Positions 1-9,965 of a stretch of 64,000 nucleotides of DNA are shown here, in pieces. Position numbers and translations under genes: made by a program. This DNA is from Paramarasmius palmivorus (taxonomy: Eukaryota > Basidiomycota > Agaricomycetes > Agaricales > Marasmiaceae): the NCBI GenBank assembly GCA_037176845.1, contig JAYKXP010000001.1, positions 992,001 through 1,056,000 of the forward strand, given 5' to 3'. Position 1 is the first letter of the stretch. Each line of letters opens with the position of its first letter. The notes below the pieces were generated by a model, which saw nothing but the letters and a program-made list of their open reading frames with translations, made no database searches and was not told where the DNA came from.

Positions 1-1229
1 ATTGGGGGTATGTTGTTGTCGTGCTATCCGATACTACATTAGTTGATAGTTGCTTGAAGGCTGGAATAACGTACCGTGAACGTCATGATCAGTGGAGGAG
101 GCGTTAGTGTACCATTTTTGACAGTATTTCCAGGTCCAGCAACGAACAAGTCGGTTACCGCTTTGACCCAAGGGTAGCCAGTGGCAGCAGATATCGGGTT
201 CCCGGGTCCGGAGCCATAGTAGTAGTTCAAATCATGAGCGTATTCATAATCAAGCCACTCAGAATCTACAATCAAGGTAAGTCGGAATTTGGAGGCTACC
301 TCAAACGGAAACTGACCTTCAAATACCTGGCAGAACCTTCTCTCTCCACTGACTTCAAACCCGAACCCGCATAGATCTTGCATAACTCCGATATCGGTGG
401 AGTCGAGAACAAGTCCGTCCAAGAACTGATTCAACCGATCAGCAATGGCTGGACGGAAAGTAGCTCTGAATGCATCAGAGTTGATTGAACCTGCACCACT
501 AAAGTTTTGGTACACAGGGCAGCTGGACGACGGTGTAAGGGAGTCCGCAAAGGTCGTATTGGTGGCGGAATCAACAAGTGTGATAACGTGTCCTCGGTTT
601 AAATCTGGAGTCGAGAGATAATTCCCTTGAGAGAGGTATCCGCGGAGGAAGAAGGTTGCAGTATCAACAACCCTTTGCTGGCCGGCTGCCCTATATAATA
701 TCACATTAGTAACGATAGAGAGGATGTGTTGTGTTTGACCAACCAGACTGTGAAATTAGTGCCTCCCTCAGTGAGGCCATATCTCTTGCGAAGTCTTACA
801 CCTAGCGCAAATGCCTCACCGGCACCCGTCGAGGATAAAAACAAAGGCTGGTGAGGTTCATCATCGACCGGAAGCTCCCAGGAAGGAATGAAGCTCAAAG
901 GTCCTTTGGCTGTATAGGTTGCATTCTGAAACTTGGAAAAGAGATTCTTCCAGCCATTGAATGAGCCTGGTTCTGGATACCGACTGGAAGGGGTCAGTTA
1001 GCGATAGGCTAGAAGACAAAAAAGCGAGTACGCACGCGCCATGTCGAGCGATATATGCTGCCTGATCGACTACACACCCCTCTGGCACCTCATTTACTAC
1101 TCCAGACTGTGAAGGCGCGTCAAAATAGGGTGAGGCAGGACCTGAATGTTGGAGGGGATTAAAGAGGGCATTCTGCGCCAATACTGCTGCCTGAACAAGA
1201 CCTAGCAGAAAAGCGATACGGAAGTGCAT
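1..1229 (-). CDS. histidine acid phosphatase / phytase-like, 3' part cut by window edge
   Basis: Secreted phosphomonoesterase of the histidine acid phosphatase superfamily, expected to release phosphate from organic esters such as phytate outside the cell. Exons in plus coordinates: <1-23, 75-690, 744-983, 1036-1229. A hydrophobic signal peptide (MHFRIAFLLGLVQAAVLAQ) opens the protein. The catalytic RHGAR motif is split by intron 1: RHGA ends exon 1 and joins ARYPEPGSFNGW in exon 2. The family's ExxHDLNYYYGSGPGN-type segment lies in exon 3. The second catalytic motif, His-Asp (HDNNIPP), starts in the last partial exon. The C-terminus is missing only because the window starts here. The superfamily is sure. 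The substrate is not, since fungal members split into phytases and broad acid phosphatases. Confidence 0.9.
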
Positions 1230-1743
1230 CGTGCCTTTGTTTTCGTTAATTCCAGAAGAAAATCTTTTTATAAGGCCGGGAGAAAGCTACGATTTCCGTG
1301 AGCCATACGGTCCATTCCTAGGCGAGTCGTGTGATTATGCTGGTATCAGGGCGAATGAGGAACGTGCTTCTCGAGATGGCGGCTAGTTCCTGAGACTGAC
1401 GAGAGTTATGATACCGTCGAAAGCATTGAATTGATGTGCGAGGGGAATTGATCATTGAAGAACGTGTGTAGCACCGTCGTCGTGGACGTTCTGGACGAAA
1501 AGAATAAGCGCTGCCAACACCAATATTTAGCGCTCGGCGTTTTTTACGCCGGTTTTGACGGTTTCTTTCTCGCCACCATCATGTTCTAATTCCACTGACC
1601 TCAAAGTTTATCACAACGTGGAAGAGGCGTGTATTTCACTCAATAAAAAGCTTGAAATGCACGGTGTACACTTCAACGCGCAGCACTTCCCATGGAAACG
1701 CAAAGTGAGTGTTCCTTGAGCTCAGCTTCGGCTTAGGCTCACG
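1230..1743. other. intergenic, divergent promoter region
   Basis: It separates the divergent acid phosphatase (-) and membrane-protein (+) genes. Apart from the TATA-box at 1265-1272 I see no gene and no repeat. Confidence 0.5.
1265..1272 (-). promoter_or_regulatory. TATA-box of the acid phosphatase gene
   Basis: TATAAAAA on the minus strand lies 36 bases upstream of the acid phosphatase start codon. This spacing suits a core promoter with a very short leader. Confidence 0.5.
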
Positions 1744-2469
1744 ATGTCCTCCCCGACACAGGCAGACCACCTTCGCACGTATCAGCCTCGTCTACGACTT
1801 CAGGAGACCTCAAAATGGTCACTATTAACTGTAGCAAGAGCCACGAAAACAAAGATACAATGACAGTCGACTGGGGTGGTCAGGACCATAGACAGCTTTC
1901 AAAAGAAGGCTATCAAACGCTCTCGATCTGCGTGAGTATTGCATATCTAGCATTCTTGACGCTATCTCAAACAGAGCGTTTAGGCTACTTTTTTGGCTGC
2001 AGTACAAAGCCAAGTCATTGCCCTAAGTGCAGGCGAGAATACCATGCAATCCGACATTATCACTGGTCTGTTCTTCCTTGGACTTTTTGCGAGTGTCTTT
2101 GGGGCTATCGTCAGCTTTGCCTCCTCCCGTTGGTTTGAAATGCTCACAGACCAAGAGAATACATTCTGGCACGAATGCCGATGCGATACGCCTCAGCGCA
2201 CGCTCGAAGCCCAATCCAGTAAGTTGGGATTCGTGGATCGCTGGGTATACCTCTCCCTTGTTTTTGGGCCGTATCTCGTGGTAATAGGGCTGATTGCATT
2301 CATTCTGGGTTTGATGGTATATATCTACGAGACGCAAAGTCTTGCCCTATCGCTTTTGTTGACTTTGTTTTGTGTTTTCTGCCTTTGTTTCATTGCGCCG
2401 TTTCCCCTTCGACACAATCGTTTTGCAGTTTTGGCACACTTACGACTACAGAGACGGTCTGACTTGTAG
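1744..2469 (+). CDS. small multi-pass membrane protein, function unknown
   Basis: I do not recognise a family. The 3' exon, from about 2003 or 2032 to the stop at 2467-2469, is clear. It encodes three hydrophobic segments: around ITGLFFLGLFASVFGAIVSF, around LSLVFGPYLVVIGLIAFILG, and around LSLLLTLFCVFCLCFIAPFP. An Arg-rich tail follows. The 5' exons are unresolved. A perfect donor (GTGAGT) sits at 1932 and candidate starts lie at 1744 and 1815, but no combination joined all phases convincingly. A join reading ALDL-R-ENTMQSD across 1931/2032 looks best. Treat the start as approximate. The topology suggests an integral membrane protein of about 150-200 residues. Confidence 0.5.
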
Positions 2470-2620
2470 CCTAGATGCACAAACATGTTCTCGCTCTCCT
2501 CATACCTCTTTACTAGGTTTTGTATGACCGCTTGTCAAATAAAGACTAAAGTAGTATTAGAATATGTACATTAGACACTCTAGTCTTCGTTGTTAACTTT
2601 CGTAACGCGTGAAGAACATT

Positions 2621-3485
2621 CTAGGGCTTGGTATCCGTTGAATCGTCCGAATCATCCGGCTTTGCTATTGAATGCCTTTGGTCTTCTGGCATGTCCTGGT
2701 CTACCACCGGCGGTGACCGTGATAGACCTATTCGTGGTATTCGAAGTGGTGTCTCCTCAAACTCTGCCCATCCACCACGCAGCCCAATTTCCACCATTCG
2801 TTCCAATATTCGAGATAACTCGTCGTTCCTAAAAAGCAACATGAAAACGCCGGAAGCTCGGAACACAAAATAATCAACACACCGTCGTCTTTCTTCATCC
2901 AACCTATCCTCGATCTGTGAAGCCAAACCATTAAAACGCGTAGTGAGCTCCGTAACTCTCGAGTCCAAATCTTCCAGTCTATCATCCACGTCGTCTCTTC
3001 GTTTGGACTGATTTCTTGAGGAACGCCATGCTTCACCAATGATGAGTCCAGCAGCAACGGCGAATAGGAATCCTTCTGCTAGGGCGTTGGCTCCGCTCTC
3101 TATTGCTCTGAAAATAAAAGATGACTACGTGAGCAGATGAAAACGGAATGCGACATACCGCGTCTCCGAAAGTGGCCTAATATGCTTGGCCGGTTCCCCC
3201 AAAATACCAGTTCTGAGTCGTATTTCTGTGCGATGCATCTGCTGGGCAAGACCGACGCAAAAGGATCGGAATGTTTCATGTCTAAAGGCAAAAGTGACAT
3301 TAGGGAGGTATAGGCAGGCTGAAGCTTCCCAGCACATACTGCTTTGCTTGATTCTTGAGTCGAGTAGAAATTGGCTTGGCTAGAGTCTCCGGAGAATTCC
3401 TATGTGAGTCTTTCGTGGTTTGATGAGACCGAGAAGACTGTCTACTCACTCGAATTACTAGAGTTGCAATCTTTGCAGAAGCCAT
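2621..3485 (-). CDS. OPA3-like mitochondrial protein
   Basis: Optic atrophy 3 family protein, a mitochondrial membrane protein linked in animals to mitochondrial shape and lipid metabolism. Exons: 2621-2828, 2883-3107, 3159-3281, 3340-3386, 3450-3485. The total is 639 nt, 212 residues. Family landmarks run unbroken across the splices: TLAKPISTRLKNQAKQHE near residue 13, RLRTGILGEPAKHIRPLSE near 50-68, and a hydrophobic segment AEGFLFAVAAGLIIGEAW. A coiled-coil with repeated DDRLEDLDSRV-type heptads and an acidic tail follow. The last intron (2829-2882, 54 nt) keeps the frame even if retained, which would add 18 residues. The usual OPA3 length is about 130-220 residues, so this copy is complete. 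Confidence 0.9.
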
Positions 3486-3918
3486 TGATTGAGAATGTGG
3501 TTTGGGAGAGGAAGGAAGGTGTGTAGATGCAACTCCGGATTTGCTCGTGGAGGATTCGGACTTATGAACAAAGTGCCGAGGGCAATCGTAATCGCGGCAG
3601 AAATAATATTGCCGAGAAGGAGCGCTTGGGAGGGAGCTACACAGAGACAGATTCTTCTACGTACAAAATCCCGACTATCGATATCAGCAGTACAAATAGC
3701 ACAAAGCAAGTTCGAGAAACATAGCAGTCGGCGTGTATAATATGCTAGCAATAATCATAAACATAATACGGATGCAATGCAGACGAATGTTCGTACAATG
3801 CAGGCAAATGGATGGAATGAACGAGCGCTCCGTTTGAAAGCAGGGATCAACGTCAACGTTCAGCACGAAATAATATGTGAGTGTTACATAGCTAAGAGTT
3901 CAGATGTCCAGCCCAAGT
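3486..3918. other. intergenic between OPA3-like and velvet genes
   Basis: Open frames here on both strands lack start context, splice logic or recognisable residues. It should hold the OPA3 promoter and the velvet 3' end. Nothing else was seen. Confidence 0.4.
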
Positions 3919-5576
3919 TCAGTCTTCCTCTTGGTCTTCCTCGTCGTCAGAGTGATGCTTCCTTTTGCCCCGTGCGGTCAGCCCAGATTCAAGTTCAAGC
4001 TCACCCTTTTTCCGACGTTTTCGTTCTGTTTCGCGTATATTTATGCGGACTCCATACCGAGATATAAGCTAAACAATGGATACACATTAGCCACGTAGAC
4101 AGGAAGTATAAAAAAGACCACACCTTTGTCAGTTCAGTACTCGCCTGAAGTCCAGGGAATTCTTTTGTTGAATACACACGAAACGGACCACCGTAGCATT
4201 CGGCTTGAATGACGAGGTCATCCGTCCCTTCCGCGCGTGAAAAGATGTCAAAGACTCGATATCGGAGGATGAAGCTCCCTTCTGTCTTAACGGCTAGGTC
4301 CTATGCATGGGTTAGCCCCTATGACGGAAGGCTGGACGGATGACCTACCGCGAAAACAAACATTAACGTCTTCTTCCCATGCCAATCAACCACTGTCGGT
4401 TGTACGAAGGTTGCTCCCACCAGCGCGTTTGTTAACTGAGTGCCCTCAATGATGCACTGGCCCTCGACGTGATGGACAACTTTGGCAGTCGGAGACGCCG
4501 GTTTTTCGAATGAAGGCTCCCTTGAGTGAGTACTCCTAGTGGGAGATATGGTGGCACTCGTAGTTTGAGGGGACTGCTGTGTTGACCGCAGTGATTGCTG
4601 CGGGGAGTACACATCAGCTGTTGATGAAGCTGTGTAGTAGGGAGAACGGAATTCTGTGGGCGACTGTGTGTAATAGTGGGAAGTTGTGGGGTGTTGTTCT
4701 GGGTATGAAAAGCCCTGGTTTGCGTCATGACGGTCAGTGGTGGTTGCAACACTGAGTTCGGCGTAATCATTGCCGAGACCAATGCCCATGCCAGGTATAA
4801 TACGGGGCTGCTGGTATTCTACGCCCCGGGACTCGGAGGAAGTAATTTGCTGGTGATAGCCGTCCTGTCCGACATTCTGGTACACAAACGTCGATGAATG
4901 TTGGCTTGGGTTACGGGATGGGGTAGGGGAAGGTGGTGATGACGAAATTGAACCACTTCCTGTTCTTCTATGATACGGGGAGGTATTTCTGGGTCGAACA
5001 ATTGGGCCTATACGCGAATGATTCTGCGATTGAAATGGTACAGTTCCTGGGACAGGAAAAAGATCAACAGTGCATACAAGGCCAAGCGCTTGGACTCCCC
5101 TGATGAAAAGAAGGACATGTTAGCAAACGAGAAGAGATGAAAGAATTTTAGACCGCACTCGTTGGATAGCTCACGCTCCTCTGCCTCGTCTGTTACATGG
5201 AAAAGCTTCAACGACACCACCGGGGGAGGATCTAGCGGTCTTCTATCAACTCGGGCGTATCTAGATGTTCTTCGTCAGATTGTCGACATGAATCATAAGG
5301 ATGAATGACTCACTTTCTCCCGAGATTTGCTTTTTGAATCTCGACAAGTTCTGCCCGGATGGTATTTCCAGCAAACTGGCCCGTCACAAATGGGATTGGC
5401 TGACCGATGAGCCCCGCGTGAGAGCCACCGTGTCCCAAATTTTGGGCAAAATTACGCGTATCGTTTTCAATATTGGTATTACTTGACGTCTCGGTGCTGC
5501 TTGTTGCAGGGTTAACGAGGCCAAAAGGACCATAACTTTGAGAAGAGTGGTGAGGAAGACGATACTGGTATGCCAT
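3919..5576 (-). CDS. velvet-domain transcription regulator, VosA/VelB type
   Basis: Fungal velvet factors bind DNA through an NF-kappaB-like fold and tune development and secondary metabolism. Exons: 3919-4068, 4124-4300, 4349-5099, 5159-5260, 5314-5576. The total is 1,443 nt, 480 residues. The N-terminal half of the domain is YARVDRRPLDPPPVVSLKLF, then GLVCTVDLFPVPG. The C-terminal half runs from VVDWHGKKTLMFVFADLAVK through LRYRVFDIFS to AECYGGPFRVYSTKEFPGLQ. Between the halves lies a Ser/Pro/Gln-rich stretch of roughly 150-200 residues. The end (SRYGVRINIRETERKRRKK) plus a basic-then-acidic tail resembles VosA more than VelB. The start MAYQYRLPHH is the first Met before the exon's open frame. 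Subfamily assignment needs a tree. Confidence 0.9.
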
Positions 5577-6082
5577 TCCGAATTTTCATAACTATTGGCG
5601 CATACTTTATAGTTGAGCAATACCGAGTCGAGGAAAGGGATGGTCGAGTTCAAATTCCTGGAAAGATGGCCGTATCTGATCAGGTAATATCGCGCCTCGT
5701 TGCTGGGCAGTTTTCGCTGATCCCATCACTTTTACCATCACCGGCTCTTTTTCCACTGTTCTGGGATCGACATCGAAGAAGGCAATACCTTGTCTGGATA
5801 GCTTCATTACAATTCGTTTTCTTCACGGCTGAGAGTATTAAAGAAGGATCGAAGCCGGAATCTTCGCCACGTTTTTCTGTTCCTAATCTCCAATGTCAGG
5901 CAAGTAGTACCTATCCAGCCGGAGCCGATTCGGTTTTACAGTGGACGACTAACATCGTCGCACTGTTCTGTGCTTTGGCAGTAACACGTCAATGTAGGTT
6001 AATCTTATGTGCTAAGTATTCCGAACCCCTGAATCAGATTGACTTCGTAGCATACAAATTGGCGAACCCGCGGTCCATACTT
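5577..6082. other. intergenic, velvet promoter side
   Basis: A 172-codon open frame exists on the plus strand, but it has no family motif and overlaps the velvet start on the opposite strand. I see no convincing gene. Confidence 0.4.
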
Positions 6083-9000
6083 CTATAGATTCAAGATAAA
6101 GACACAACTTGGACGAACGCCCCCAAAGACAGCTGCTAGTCCCATGATGATTTTACCCAATTCTTGTACGCCAAGTGGCTGCTCTAGAATCGCCACGGGC
6201 TCTACGTCTTTCCTGATTCTCAACTCCGCGCCACGATCCTGTGCCACTTTGCTACGATTCCGGGCACTGGTCGACACTTCTGCATTGGAGCCATGCTTTT
6301 CATGCCAATCATACAACTGCTTGTTACCCTCAAACGTGAAGGAGGCAGTAACTTGGGTATAGGCACGGGAAAAGTGTTCCATCTTTATGATTCGCTTGGG
6401 TATAGTTGCCTTCTTGGTGCTCCCGACCTGTCTTTCGCCCTCGGATGACCGCGTTGAGCTCTCCGTCTGCTGACCATCATTCAAGGAACCGGAATTTTCA
6501 GTAGACATTTCTGGCTTTTCATTTTCCACTTGGGTCAGCTCAAACACTAGATCACCGAGACTATCTCTCAGCGCTTCCATCGCCGCCGATACACACAGAT
6601 CTAATGAAGGTAAGGGACATGAACTATATAGTAGACTGGCGACTCACTCTTCAAATCAGAGCCGGAATAGCTCTCCGTGTTCGCCGCTACCTCTTGCAAG
6701 TCTAATCCGTCGAGCTCTTCACCTTTGAGATGGCTTTTCAAAATGCCTGTCGGATGTTCAGTAAGTTCACGGACGGAACAGCAAGAATGACGCTTACTTT
6801 CACGCTCCGCTTCGGCTGGGAGATCGACCAGCATACGGCAAGGTAATCGACGCAGAATGGCCTGATCAAGGTCATAGGGCTGTGCCAAATCAACACAAAG
6901 GATCGACAGTCAACAAGCTCTACTGACCCTATTCGTAGCCCCAATTACTACGACACCCTTATCTTCGTTGCTTGGTCCAGAATAGAGGCCATCCATGCAC
7001 TGGACAACAGCACATCAACACACCAACCACCTAGACTCTGAGCCAAGACTTACCTGCATGAACTCTGTGAGCTGGTAATGAGGGTCAGAGTCAGACATAA
7101 ACGACAGCGTGGTTTCCATACCATAGCACGATGCACATCTGTCCGACCATTTTGTGACGAAGACCGAGCTCCGAATATTGCATCTACTTCATCAATGAAA
7201 ACAACACAGGGGGCCAACCGATGTGCGAGACTCTACAACCAAGGGAATAAGCAGCCAAATACAGTCGCGAACATTAATCTACTAACAAACACCGCTTTAG
7301 CGAGTTTCTCAGATTCTCCAAGCCACATGTCGAAAACGTCGCTGGGTTTGATTAGAATCATTCGGGCGCCACTTTCGCGTGCCAATGCGCGGCAAACCAT
7401 CGTTTTGCCAGTACCGGGAGGGCCATATAATAGGGCTCCAGTCAGCGCCTCTCGGGAAAGGATTCCTGTCCTGAAGTGTTGAGGATGGTGAAGAGGGAGT
7501 GATACCATCGAGCGTAAGCCTTGGACGATCCTTTTGTCAAGAATGACATCTTCAAATGACGTCGAGAGCGAATCTGCTGGAGAATGAGCGTAGTTCACGA
7601 CTGCAGAAGCGTGACTTACTGGCATCGACAATGCAGGGTAACAGCCGCTCTTCATGTTCGGTCAAGTCATCACATTTGCGTACTTGGTCGATAACACGGT
7701 CGGTTTCTGGAGCCTCTTCTTCCACTTTGTCTTCAACCTTGTCGTTGGAGCTCTTAGGCGGACTGGAAAGGCGCTGAAGCTCCCTATCGACCCATTTTTT
7801 TACGCGTTCCCCGCGCTTAGTATGAGCCTCAATAGAATCATACAATTCCCTCAACGTAAACGCTACGGGTTCCTTGCATTCGGAGTCGCAGTCGAGAAAC
7901 TTGAAGAAATCGTCGTCGAAGAACCACGGCGAAGCAAGTGAATATACAAGTGAGTGGTTTTCAGTAATCGTTGCAGAGCTATTGAAGGTCATAAGGAAGT
8001 CATATAACCACAGAAAATGCCGTGTACGTACTGGCCTTTCGGTTTCGCCAGCTCGAGGAAAGATGCACGTTCGCCTTTCAAGACAATACCTCTCTCCTTC
8101 AAGATCAAGTTACAAAGAACGTCGCTGGCAACAGCAATGCGTTCATCAATTGCGGCCCGTTGATGCTGCAGCTGGATGTCTTCAGGATAGACTGCTAAGC
8201 GCAGTTTTTGGTTTTGCATAAGAGATTGTACACGTTTCTGCCACCAACTAGGGACTTCCTCTTGCTGGAAATTTAAGCTATAAGCTTCGACTTCCAGGTT
8301 GGAGTCCTCATTGCCGGGGGTGGCGCTTCCCAACATCTGATCGTCGGGGTCCTTAACTTCGTCCAAATCTTTTGAGATAGGTAAACTCGATGCGCTGGGC
8401 GTTCCATCTGGAGTCTTTCCCTCGTCGTTTGTCTTGTTCGCATCACCTGAAACACCATCAAAGTTGGCTGGAGGTGGATCCTCACTAACAGTGAGGGCAT
8501 CGTAATCGGGACGCGAGTAGAACACAGACCCGAAGAAGTGCGCTGATAGAGATATAGATGGAAGGCCACGACACCGGCCAACTTCAGCGCATATGTCGGG
8601 CATGACGACACACGGTATATCCCCCTTCCGCAACTCGTTGGAATAGCTTTGTGGTATACCGGTGTGTCTGTAATACCATGTATACAGTATACTGGTACAC
8701 CGGCGGCAAATGATCGTAGTCGCTGGGATCTCCTGCACGACCAAGCCTTCGTGATGCACCCAATACCAAGATGACCGAAGTAGTAGCTCGAAGTCGATCG
8801 ATGGCTCGGAGCAGGTATATCATAAGTGGCACAGCAGCCTGCGCGATCGATTCGAATTCCTTCATATAAATGATACGACGTTTCGTGGATGCATCTGTTC
8901 CTACTGAGACGAGACGGTCGAAGAACCTCTCGGTGTCGCCAGCATCGTCAAAAGTTTTAATCGGCAACTTTTCGTACAGAGAGTTGATAACAGAGGCGCC

Positions 9001-9700
9001 TGAAAGGACGTGAATAATCAGTGACATCTAGTAGTGCTTCAAAGTTGCTCACCATCACCAAGAGGTCCAAATCGTCCAGAGGCCAGATCTAAGCCGTCGA
9101 GAACTAGCACATCTGCACCCGCTTTTTGTGCAACAATCTTCACGATGGCATCTACAACAGCATGCCCACCGTGATAAGGGGAAAACAAAGTGGTAGCCTG
9201 CTCGCGATGGCCCTTGTCCTGGCGGGTGGATTTGGCACACTGGAACGCGTCAGCGACGACGCTATGGGCATCAGACAACATGTCATCATTGAATACCCAA
9301 GGATGCCAAGGGGATTTCATGCCATCTAGCTGAGAGTGTGTCCAGACGCACGTATCAATAAAGGATTGAGGAATTTGAGGAGTTGGGTCTCCATGTCCGA
9401 CCTCGTTATCGATAATTGAGTCGGTCTGCATTGTGGGGTTTGAAAGGTGTGTATGATGCCTTGATATCAAAGGACTGTACCCCTTTATGAACTGAGATGG
9501 GCGCTTGGAATATGTCTTCTGTGAACTGGATGTAGAAAAAAACCGGGCTGTGACAAGAAATAATGGCGCCTCGGATACTACTTATTGTCATCTGGCAATG
9601 ACTCCCTTTCCCCACTGCCTGAGTCAAGAGACACGCGAAATGAGCGCTTCGAGGCGTAGTCATTGGCTGAAGGGCTGGCGCTAGTGGAAGTAAGGGTCAT
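6083..9700 (-). CDS. two-module AAA+ ATPase, Msp1/ATAD1-like clade (left copy, frame break)
   Basis: Exons: 6083-6600, 6648-6746, 6798-6879, 6928-6999, 7054-7071, 7122-7232, 7287-7576, 7620-7978, 8032-8999, 9053-9525, 9582-9700. The C-terminal AAA module has Walker A GPPGTGKT, Walker B CVVFIDEVDA, sensor GATNR, RRLPCRM and YSGSDLKN. This matches the Msp1/ATAD1 group, which extracts misplaced membrane proteins at mitochondria. The N-terminal half holds a degenerate P-loop-like module (SPYHGGHAVVDAIV, then ADVLVLDGLDLASG). The exon starting at 8999 changes reading frame between about 8650 and 8720, where a short palindrome sits. A 52-nt intron or a 1/2-base indel would both restore phase. The protein is paralogous to the plus-strand gene at 54734-57881. 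Start choice (MTLTSTSASP) rests on a clean join of exons 1 and 2. Confidence 0.85.
8653..8703. repeat. short palindrome cluster at the frame break
   Basis: Perfect palindrome GGTATACC (8653-8660) is followed by inverted arms CCGGTGT (8659-8665) and ACACCGG (8697-8703). These flank two GTATAC palindromes (8680-8685, 8687-8692). This is exactly where the left AAA+ gene changes reading frame. Confidence 0.6.
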
Positions 9701-9965
9701 GGTGAATGCAGGGTTGAGGAAGGAAGCAAATACCACCTGACACGGTGACTCACATTTGGCGCCTTTCTGCAAGCGCTCAAAGTGTTATACTCAGTCCACA
9801 AAGAAATTCGCTTCATTAGCCAGAGTGCATTGCGTATATATCTAAAGTACAAATGCATATCCAATAAGTTTACAACTGCTGCGCCTAAAAAGTAGAATGC
9901 GAGATCATCAAGTGTTCGTGGAAAAAAATCAAATCAAAGGGTGAATTGAGGGTGAATGTCATCGT

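Noticed and set aside
5570..6088. 172-codon plus-strand frame upstream of the velvet gene
   Set aside because: No family motif, overlaps the velvet start on the opposite strand, and has no splice or start support.
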